A stretch of 64,000 nucleotides of DNA, taken from Bin80 sp965209015. Its GTDB lineage: Bacteria > Bacteroidota > Rhodothermia > Rhodothermales > Bin80. The position numbers were made by a program, and so were the translations under genes. Below the pieces are notes generated by a model. It ran no database searches. It was not told the DNA's origin and saw only the letters and a list, made by a program, of their open reading frames with translations. This document shows, one piece after another, positions 27,792 through 35,178 of the stretch (its first letter is position 1; each line of letters starts with the position of its first letter). Where the stretch lies: NCBI GenBank assembly GCA_965209015.1, contig OZ242367.1:2108001-2172000 (forward strand). The letters run 5' to 3'.

Positions 27792-28991
27792 TTACTCATC
27801 CAATACCTCAAACATATGATTCCGAACCTGTGCAATGACTGGTTTAGCTACCGCATCACCATTCGCATCAAAAGAAAATGATCCATAAATGGAACCAAAG
27901 TCTCTCAGTTTACTGAGTCCATCTCGAATAGAAGCAGAATCAAAGGTCGAAATTTGAGTCAAGACCTTCCCTAATATGGTTACGGAAGCATAGCCGCGAG
28001 CAGCAAAGTCACCGGGTTCTTCTCCATATTCGCTTATAAAATTATCAACAAAGTTCCTATTTGCCTCTAATTTATTATTTGGTAACCATACTTGGAATGT
28101 AATCGCACCCTCAGCAGCACCCGGTTCCACTGCATTCACGGCTTGAATCGCTTCAATTGACATGAAATTAACAATAAACGGGATCTCAAGCTCCAACCGG
28201 TGAGCAGCAATGAGTGCCCCAATTCGTCCTGCGGGTAATGCAGATAGAAAGATAGCCTCCGGTGTGGGAGTAGCATTTTGGATTGCACTCAATTGGGGCA
28301 TGATATCTCCAAACTCCGTCCCCTGAGTAAGACTGTAGGACGCCGCATGAACGATCGTAATATCATCGTAGCTTTCAAGTTCGTCAACAAGAATCTCATG
28401 ACTATTGATCGAAAATGCGTCCTGATCATTTACAAGCGTAGCCACATTCTGATAACCCATATGAGCTTTTGAGATACGCACACCATCTGGGATCGTGCGG
28501 TTCACTGTTAGAGAAGAGAGGAAGAGAAACTCACTCTGTGCACCCAGGCCACTCCGTGCTGCTGTCGGACTAAGGGTGGCTATTTTTTTGCTATTGATGA
28601 GTGGAATGGCTCGTTCGGTTTCAGATGAAGTTGCTGGACCGATGATTACAGGTACATTATGTTCATCTGCGAGTCTGGTATATGCGCTTAGAGCAGTGTC
28701 AATAATGCTCTTCCCGTCTTCAACGATAAACCGTACGCGAAACGGTATCTGAGCATTTATCTCCTCAAGTGCTAGATCCATCCCATCCATGATACTCTGC
28801 CCGGCTACGCTCAGAGTACCTGAGAGTGGCAGGATGACTCCCACAGGTATTTCAACCGGCTCGGTAACTTGATCACAAGCCAAAATATTAAACGCTATTC
28901 CTGCGAGGACGATTGCTGAAACTATATTTCCTCTAGTTGAATGCCAAATCTTGTTTGTTCTGATATACATGTTCAGATATAATACCTTCAA
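27792..28991 (-). CDS. LivK-type periplasmic ligand-binding lipoprotein
   Basis: The 399-residue protein has a lipoprotein signal (FNILAC, Cys39) and a type I periplasmic-binding fold. VGVILPLSGTLSVAGQSIMD is the usual opening, then GPATSSETERAIPLINSKKI and QVWLPNNKLEANRNFVDNFI follow. Relatives bind branched-chain amino acids, amides or urea for ABC import. No permease or ATPase gene is adjacent, so this is an orphan receptor, perhaps a sensor or partner of distant transport genes. The start could also be the ATG at codon 8. Confidence 0.82.
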   Translation of the reverse strand: MKVLYLNMYIRTNKIWHSTRGNIVSAIVLAGIAFNILACDQVTEPVEIPVGVILPLSGTLSVAGQSIMDGMDLALEEINAQIPFRVRFIVEDGKSIIDTALSAYTRLADEHNVPVIIGPATSSETERAIPLINSKKIATLSPTAARSGLGAQSEFLFLSSLTVNRTIPDGVRISKAHMGYQNVATLVNDQDAFSINSHEILVDELESYDDITIVHAASYSLTQGTEFGDIMPQLSAIQNATPTPEAIFLSALPAGRIGALIAAHRLELEIPFIVNFMSIEAIQAVNAVEPGAAEGAITFQVWLPNNKLEANRNFVDNFISEYGEEPGDFAARGYASVTILGKVLTQISTFDSASIRDGLSKLRDFGSIYGSFSFDANGDAVAKPVIAQVRNHMFEVLDE

Positions 28992-29296
28992 GATCTACGC
29001 TTGAACGCATGACTACGTTTCGCTCATCAGTTAATTGAAAGCTAATCAGACTATCTCACCAAGAACTAACAATTGTGATTATCCCATTTTGGACAGACCA
29101 GATCGGTTCCCCTTCGGAGGTCATCTATTCTCCCATTGATCTCCGCCGAAGAAGCGCTAATCTCTAACCCACTCAAATTAGAGTCCCGAACAGAGAGATT
29201 TCTTCCGATATAATTGATCAATCCAATCACATATGAGTCAGTCGTCCCAAATTGATTCGCCCTGTGACGCTGTTCAACAAAAGCCAAGAATTGTGC
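28992..29296. other. Intergenic region, no supportable gene
   Basis: About 300 bp. A 73-codon minus-strand frame at 29066-29287 has no motif and no clear relation to either neighbour. Promoter for the LivK-like gene is expected at its left edge. Confidence 0.4.
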
Positions 29297-30271
29297 TCAC
29301 TGGAATGTGAGGCAGCCCCGTGTGGTATCCCACCTTGGAATAGTATTTGGATTCATCGCATGGTAACCACCATACCAGCGGTTCACTCCACGAAGCCGAA
29401 TGGCATCTTCCTCTCCTCGTGACACCGAACTTCCTTTGGGAGTGATCTTGAATCGTACGTTTTGGAAATCAGGTGATAGCTGGTCTCCTTCAACGACGAT
29501 GAGCGGTGATAAGCCACCTGCTAATCCCCTAACAGTCTGCCAAAAGGTCCAGTCGCCCATGAACGGAGACTGCTCATTTGCCTGATATGCACGAAATAGC
29601 TTCACCGGATCTTGAATTCCTTCGGCAATCAGGCTCAGTGCATGTGCCTCAGTTCGACCTAATCCATTGAAAACCGAGGGCCAATCCTCCAGAAAACGAC
29701 GATATGCACTTTGAAGGAATGGTAGTTCGGGGCTGATTCTGTCAGCCAATTCCTGATGCTTATCAGGGTTCGAACTGGTAAAACATTTCCACGCATCTAC
29801 GGAAGGAGACAGGAGAGAGGCAGTGATCGGCTTGCGTGTTCCGAATAATTGGGAGATCTGTTCTTGATGAAGATTTCCAAGTCCATGAAAGGGCTCAACA
29901 CCTGGATATTGATTGATACAAATCAGATAGCAGTTATGAGCCATGGGATCAATCTCTGCAATCCACGCGAGGATTTGGATCAACTGTAACTGATCATAGA
30001 GATCATGCTCAAACCAGAGAATCACCGGGCTTTCTATCAAGTGAGATTGTAGCGTAGAGTTTCTGTTCAAAAAGTTCTGAAACAGTTCCTCTTCATCACC
30101 GCACCCTAATGATGATAAATACTCTGCGCGCTTTTTGCTTAATGTATTCATGGACATGCCACCTGGAACTGGACCGATATGAAGTACATCTCGCCATGGC
30201 AGTACATCTCCTTCAATACATGAAGATCGGATCAGGTCTGCAGCTAAATCTCCGTTAGTCACATGTAACAT
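29297..30271 (-). CDS. DUF1835 domain-containing protein
   Basis: The 324-residue cytoplasmic protein starts with LHVTNGDLAADLIRSSCIEG, the DUF1835 opening, and continues with VLPWRDVLHIGPVP. IESPVILWFEHDLYDQLQLI near residue 90 is also characteristic. The C-terminal half (LGRTEAHALSLIAEGIQDP) looks like a winged-helix module that accompanies DUF1835 in many genomes. Function is unknown. It is a normal-length, intact gene in a monocistronic position. Confidence 0.85.
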   Translation of the reverse strand: MLHVTNGDLAADLIRSSCIEGDVLPWRDVLHIGPVPGGMSMNTLSKKRAEYLSSLGCGDEEELFQNFLNRNSTLQSHLIESPVILWFEHDLYDQLQLIQILAWIAEIDPMAHNCYLICINQYPGVEPFHGLGNLHQEQISQLFGTRKPITASLLSPSVDAWKCFTSSNPDKHQELADRISPELPFLQSAYRRFLEDWPSVFNGLGRTEAHALSLIAEGIQDPVKLFRAYQANEQSPFMGDWTFWQTVRGLAGGLSPLIVVEGDQLSPDFQNVRFKITPKGSSVSRGEEDAIRLRGVNRWYGGYHAMNPNTIPRWDTTRGCLTFQ

Positions 30272-30460
30272 GGTGGAATATTTTTAGCAGCAGGCCATCG
30301 GACCCCGCACTCTCAAATTCAAATTCTCAGGTGACAACAAACAGAAGCGAGTGCGACCAAATCAACGCAGTTTACCAAGACCTCCAATGGAAAAGAGAAT
30401 AAGAAACGAGAGAGCCAAGGGAAGAGTAACCGATCAGAGGGGTGCGCTTTACAAGCGAAA

Positions 30461-30823
30461 TCATTTCTTTGACGACCATAGCATGACTTCACGTAACACA
30501 TATGTGGCCATCCCACCGAGTCCAAGCACCAGAATGACGGGCCAGTATACTTCAAAGAACATCCCTACCCCTGCTGAAACGATCAATGCGACAGAAATTA
30601 ATGCGCTGACACGACTCTGGTGCTGCTTTAATTTAAGCTTGTTCAATTCAAGCTCTGCCTCTCGGTCCATGATCTTCAAGACACGATCGCCCATGCCAGG
30701 AGATATTGCTTCATACCTTGCCATCAGCCTAGCCAAAGGTGGATCGGATACGTCAGAATTGGTTACCTGTTGGGCTGTACTTTCTGTCAGCTTACTCTTT
30801 GGAGGGTTTTGTTTCTCTTTCAT
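30461..30823 (-). CDS. DUF2335-like two-span membrane protein
   Basis: The 120-residue protein has a hydrophilic N-terminus, the DUF2335-type motif ARYEAISPGMGDRVLKIMDR (residues about 35-54), a charged helix and two membrane spans (residues about 72-110). Family function is unknown; some members accompany mobile or defence genes. A truncated relative is at 18719-18967, so this family was present at least twice in the window. It lies near the transposase remnants. Confidence 0.65.
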   Translation of the reverse strand: MKEKQNPPKSKLTESTAQQVTNSDVSDPPLARLMARYEAISPGMGDRVLKIMDREAELELNKLKLKQHQSRVSALISVALIVSAGVGMFFEVYWPVILVLGLGGMATYVLREVMLWSSKK

Positions 30824-31333
30824 TTTAGTTGGTTCAGAGACTCCTGAAGTTGCCTATAAAATTTAGATGAGTTACTATCTGACTTTGTGCACTATGGTTA
30901 TCCATAGCAGTTAAGTCCAAATTTTGGAACACATAAGCAGTATGAAGGATCATTTTCTATCAGCGATATAATTTATCTTTCGATTGCATTCATGATAAAC
31001 TTTTCATATGAACTTGATGATTCATGGGATAGCATCCAGTTAGTGTTCCAAAATGAATCATGGATCGTCGTTCTTTCATAATGAAGCAACTCGGTATGAC
31101 TTCCTCTACGCTCTCAATATTAGAAATCATCGTAACTGCTTTGCCTGTCTCCTAATGTTGCGGATGAGAAAAATAATTAATATGTCAGACATGCTTAACC
31201 ACAGACGACTTCCCTTCGTCAATTCAATCATGAGATAGGTATTGGTACCACCAAAATTTGTGTGGAATGAGAACCATTAATTATATGCACCAGAGGAATC
31301 TGTGGAAATGTACATTATCCGTGTAGAAAAGAG
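30824..31333. other. Gap left of the transposase remnant
   Basis: No gene is supportable. The stretch leads into a transposase C-terminal remnant at 31334, so part of it is probably the decayed remainder of that element. Confidence 0.35.
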
Positions 31334-31588
31334 ATGCTTCAAGGCAGTCATCAAGGTCGCCGAGGTGTTTCAGCGACATTTGACAGAGTCCGTAATACGC
31401 TTTATCCTCCACGATTGAACACCGTGACAGAGCGAATTAATGGCAAAATTCAAGAACTCAAAACGGTGGGTAGAGACAGCAAAAAGTTTGAAAACTTGGG
31501 ATGCCTAATTCTAGTCTTCCGCGGATGGTTGACTTTTGCCCACAGGATTCGTGATAAAACCAGATTTTTTAGAGCGATTGATGCATGA
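31334..31588 (+). pseudogene. ISL3-like transposase C-terminal remnant
   Basis: The frame reads NTVTERINGKIQELKTVGRD and SKKFENLGCLILVFRGWLTF. This matches the end of ISL3-family DDE transposases, where the catalytic Glu in AE-x-INSRIK is followed by a GYRN-type segment. It is only 84 codons and lacks the N-terminal and first two acidic residues. It differs from the intact-looking copy downstream, so it is an older, different element. Confidence 0.55.
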
Positions 31589-31657
31589 TCTATCAGGATC
31601 GCCCTATTAGTTCATGCATCCTGATCAGGATAACCGATCATAGTTTTCCGTGATGAT

Positions 31658-31665
31658 AGTTTCTA
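31658..31665. repeat. Left 8-bp target-site duplication of the ISL3 element
   Basis: AGTTTCTA immediately precedes the left inverted repeat; TGTTTCTA immediately follows the right one (33081-33088). Seven of eight bases agree, and 8-bp duplications are typical of ISL3-family insertion. Confidence 0.8.
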
Positions 31666-33080
31666 GGGTCTACAGCTTTTTAAGTGGGCAAGGCCACAGA
31701 ATTAGGATGAACGGTCATGAGATGGATTAGGTTCAGAGTCGATTTTGATGTTTATTTTATGGGTAGATACACGCTCCATTTTCATTAACCAATCAACCAA
31801 TTGATCGATTCATGGCGATACAAATTCAAGATCTTAGTGAACTCTTCGGTATAGGCTCTTCGTGGGAGGTATCGGAGATCACCTATGATTCCGAGGAGTT
31901 GACGGCGGAGATCCATGTCATCTATTCAGAGGATTTGGTGTTACGTTGTCCCGAGTGTGGGAAGGCCTGTCCGGGTTACGACCATCGTCGTCGGAAGTGG
32001 CGTCATACGCGAATCTGTGACTATCACACGCATGTGGTAGCGAGGGTTCCTCGCGTGCAGTGTTCGGAGCATGGGATCAAGACGGTATCGGTGCCATGGG
32101 CGGATGTGCGGGTGCAGTTTACGACCGGATTTGAGGCGCGTGTGATTGACTGGTCCGAGGATGCTGGCAGTCTATCCACGGTGGCCACTCGACTGAAGGT
32201 GAGTTGGAGAATGATCTCCAATATCATGGAACGTGCGGTCAAGTGAGGGCTTGCTCGTAGAGAGGAAGAGAAGACGGAACACATCTGTGTGGATGAAATT
32301 GCCTTTACAAAAGGGCACAACTACGTTACGATAGTGGGGAATCCGAAAACGGGGCATGTATTGCATGTCGCGGATGAACGGAAGAAAGAAAGTCTGGAAA
32401 GCTATTATGCTTCTCGTTCCCCTGCGCAACTGAAAGCTCTCAAAAGCTTGAGTATGGATATGTGGCCCGCGTTCATTTCCGCTACACTCAAATGGGTTCC
32501 TGACGCAGAAACAAAGATTGCATTTGATCGCTTTCATGTAGCCAGATATATAGGAGGTGCAGTAGATAAAGTTCGAAAACAGGAGAATCGAGAATTACGG
32601 AAGGAAGGGAGTCTGGATCTCACAGGGACCAAGTATGTATGGCTGACCAATCCGCAGAATATGTCAGTCAAGCAAAAGAAACGATTCCAAGCGTTAAAGA
32701 AGAGTTCGCTGAGAACGGCTCGGGCTTGGGCAATCAAAGATCTGTCCCAGAGACTCTGGCACTATAAGAGTCGAACGTGGGCACGCAAAGGTTGGACGCG
32801 CTGGTTGAGTTGGGCCATGCGCTGTAGACTTGCTCCCATGAAAGAGGCCGCGAAGACCGTCAAAAAACATCTATGGGGGATCGTCAATGCCATCGTTCTC
32901 AAAGTCAGCAATGGGCCAGCGGAAAGCATCAATAGTAGGATCAAAAGCATCAAGGTCCGTGCCCGGGGATACCGAAATAAACAGCGGTTCGCCACTGCGA
33001 TTTACTTCTATCTCGGAGGGTTAGATATGTATCCAGAAGGCTACCGAAATCAATTAACCCACTCTTAAGTGCGAAGAGCC
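31666..33080 (+). mobile_element. ISL3-family insertion sequence (1415 bp)
   Basis: The element is bounded by a left end starting GGGTCTACAGC and a right end that on the minus strand starts GGCTCTTCGCAC. The ends agree at about 14 of the first 24 bases. An 8-bp target duplication (7/8) flanks it. It carries a single transposase frame (31812-33068) that is interrupted by one TGA. Size, end sequence and duplication length fit ISL3. It is inserted inside the 3' end of the minus-strand fic gene, in opposite orientation. Confidence 0.85.
31812..33068 (+). pseudogene. ISL3-family transposase with an in-frame TGA
   Basis: The 419-codon frame has an N-terminal zinc-finger region (LRCPECGKACPGYDH), a helix-turn-helix region and a DDE catalytic core. 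The acidic residues are Asp161 (VDEIAF), Asp216 (SMDMWPAF) and Glu371 (GPAESINSR). The family ending IYFYLGGLDMYPEGY is complete. A single TGA sits at codon 145 (32244-32246), between AVK and GLARRE. ISL3 relatives have an Arg here, so CGA to TGA is the simplest change. Everything else is intact, so inactivation looks recent. The halves alone run 31812-32246 and 32289-33068. Confidence 0.85.
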
Positions 33081-34571
33081 TGTTTCTAATAGATTAAGTT
33101 CATCATCACTTAAAAATTGAAAATGAGACTTCCTTTTGTTTGTAGATAACTTCCCATGGTTAGCGAGGCAGACTCGAATGAACAAATCTATGCGGTGATC
33201 TGGCATATCAATCACTTTTTGAATTGCCTTTTTCGTACTGTCATATTTTGCAAGAAACCTTAATTCATCATTAAGTTCTTGATCAATGGCTTGGATGACA
33301 AAATCATATAAGGCTTCAACCTGTGATGTCATGTCAATGTAACGATACCAGCTTACGGTATCGTTTTGAACAGTCATCTGACCTAATTCATCCAAACTGT
33401 ATTCCACCAGTTGTTTCAGGGGAAGTGAGAACGCTTCTAGGGATCTGGTATATTGTTCCTGATTGTTCAGCATAGCGGCTGATACCGGAATCATCAGGTC
33501 TTCGGGAACTATCTCCCGGAGAGAGAAAATATTGTGGATCAGAAATCGGTGGATTCGTCCGTTACCATCCTCAAACGGATGAATAAATACAAACCCAAAG
33601 GCAACAATTGCAGCGTGAACAATCGGTGAGGTGCCATCGGTCATCATAAGTTGATGAGAGCTTACGAGTCCTCCCATTAGGGACGTAAGATCATCCGGCT
33701 TAGGACATACATAATGAATAAACTCATTGTTATGGGAAGTCGTCTGCCCTACATAGTTTTGAACTTTTCGATAATCATCACTCAAGAAACGTGGATCAAC
33801 GATCCGATTATGCAGGTCAATCAACAACGGTTTGCGGCAAAAATTCTGTTGATGTGCCATCTCCAAAGATGCCATAAATTTCCCAGCCCTCGACGCGTCG
33901 GGCTTGATATTTTCAATTTCAAAAGAGGACCGGGTTTCTTTATTGTAGAGATAACTTAATGCTCTTTTTAGCAGTTGGGGTGGATACGATTCAACCATCT
34001 TTTCACATCTCTCATGAAAATTGGTCTGATCCATTACACCAAGCTTTTTTGTTTTCCGAACAATTGGACAAAACTCCTTCGTCCCGAGCAAATTATTGAT
34101 GACGCGATGTCTACGGGATTTCTCACACTGCGAAAGTGTATAGTACTTTTCTGGTTCAAGTGCCTCTATATAATTCCCCATGGACAAGTCAGCAATGGGG
34201 AGTCTCCGGTCCATCAAGAACTCAAAAAAGAACCAGATGCGGCGGGAATATTTTCCCGTTGGCTTGGACTTGATATAACCAATGAGATCATCCTCTGCAA
34301 TCGCATAAAAAATGATCCATAGTGCACTCAGGTTTACACCGTCATATTTGAGGGCAAACTCCAGATGGTCTCCTATTTTTTCACCAGGCCAGTATTGTGA
34401 AGAATAAATTTCCTCAACCCTGCCACTCTGAACTTTATGGTATCGGCCGCCTATATTTGCTACAAAGGAGTTGTGAGGAGTTGGCATCGCAGTCAACCCG
34501 AACCTATCCATTAGCCAAGTGTAGCCCGCTGGACGTATTTCCAAATTGTTTCTGTCCATGAGTTGAACCAT
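33054..34571 (-). CDS. Class II Fic-domain protein (AMPylase-type), 3' end rewritten by an IS
   Basis: The 505-residue protein has the Fic core motif HPFEDGNGRIHR at residues 330-341, with catalytic His330, and an inhibitory-helix motif S-F-E-I-E-N at 216-221 on the N-terminal side. This is the class II arrangement, in which the helix Glu blocks ATP until released. Fic enzymes usually transfer AMP to target proteins. The last codons (GSSHLRVG and stop) are encoded by the inverted end of the ISL3 element. Removing the element and one target copy restores an end reading LLETIITENYDRLS, stop at 31625. An AT-rich region upstream (34572-34690) likely holds its promoter. No antitoxin gene is adjacent. 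Confidence 0.85.
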   Translation of the reverse strand: MVQLMDRNNLEIRPAGYTWLMDRFGLTAMPTPHNSFVANIGGRYHKVQSGRVEEIYSSQYWPGEKIGDHLEFALKYDGVNLSALWIIFYAIAEDDLIGYIKSKPTGKYSRRIWFFFEFLMDRRLPIADLSMGNYIEALEPEKYYTLSQCEKSRRHRVINNLLGTKEFCPIVRKTKKLGVMDQTNFHERCEKMVESYPPQLLKRALSYLYNKETRSSFEIENIKPDASRAGKFMASLEMAHQQNFCRKPLLIDLHNRIVDPRFLSDDYRKVQNYVGQTTSHNNEFIHYVCPKPDDLTSLMGGLVSSHQLMMTDGTSPIVHAAIVAFGFVFIHPFEDGNGRIHRFLIHNIFSLREIVPEDLMIPVSAAMLNNQEQYTRSLEAFSLPLKQLVEYSLDELGQMTVQNDTVSWYRYIDMTSQVEALYDFVIQAIDQELNDELRFLAKYDSTKKAIQKVIDMPDHRIDLFIRVCLANHGKLSTNKRKSHFQFLSDDELNLLETGSSHLRVG

Positions 34572-34718
34572 ATAAAATCATTATTAGCCTCATAATATAA
34601 TTATATATGGATTAATTATAAATAAATATTTAAAATAAATGTATTATGATATAAAACTATTATTATCGAGTAATATATTTTTATTTTAGTTAGACTCTGC
34701 CTGAGCGATCTGACCAGC

Positions 34719-34748
34719 AGCACACTTATTTTATATATGTGTGCTTTT
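34719..34748 (+). terminator. Possible Rho-independent terminator
   Basis: AGCACAC pairs with GTGTGCT around a 13-base AT-rich loop, followed by TTT. The stem is short and no plus-strand gene ends just before it, so it may be a fossil or chance hairpin. Confidence 0.3.
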
Positions 34749-35006
34749 CTCTATCTTGAACGAGTTCTCTGGAATCCAGCAAAGTGCCCTTTTGCCACAT
34801 CGGAAACCTAATAATTTCGGGTTAACCTCGCCTCGTTGCACGAGCTCCTCCAACTTAAATTCTAATTGAAGTTAAACACACCTTATTGTTTTCAAATTTT
34901 GGCTGAACCAAGCGTGTGTCCAGCAACTATCCAGAGGCCCATATTTAGTGGTCAATCGGAATCGGCAATTGAAATCAGGTAATCATCTCCTACTTCTTTC
35001 AATTAA

Positions 35007-35044
35007 GGCTCTTCGCACTTAAGAGAGAGTGGGTTAATTGATTT
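35007..35044 (-). repeat. Solo ISL3 right end, inverted relative to the 31666-33080 element
   Basis: The sequence GGCTCTTCGCACTTAAG is identical to the reversed right end of the IS, then has a 4-base AGAG insertion. It resumes as AGTGGGTTAATTGATTT, which encodes the last transposase codons. Homology fades by about 35060. This is a remnant of a second copy whose body is gone. The fic gene is thus flanked on both sides by ends of the same IS. Confidence 0.8.
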
Positions 35045-35178
35045 GGAATCTTTGCCTTCCTAGTAACATGATTTCTCGAATTCGGTGCATGTAAATCATA
35101 AGTATCTTGTTCATCCTGAATCGGTGAACATATCGTCTGGATTCCCCCAATTTTCACTGTCTGAAATATGTTACAACT

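Larger units (their letters stand above)
34572..35178. other. AT-rich gap upstream of fic with a hairpin and a solo IS end
   Basis: The first 120 bases are very AT-rich and likely hold the fic promoter. A hairpin with T-run is at 34719-34748 and an isolated ISL3 end at 35007-35044, both listed separately. No gene is visible. Confidence 0.5.

Noticed and set aside
33054..34571. Fic-antitoxin pair
   Set aside because: No small antitoxin gene flanks fic; the inhibitory motif is within the same protein (class II).
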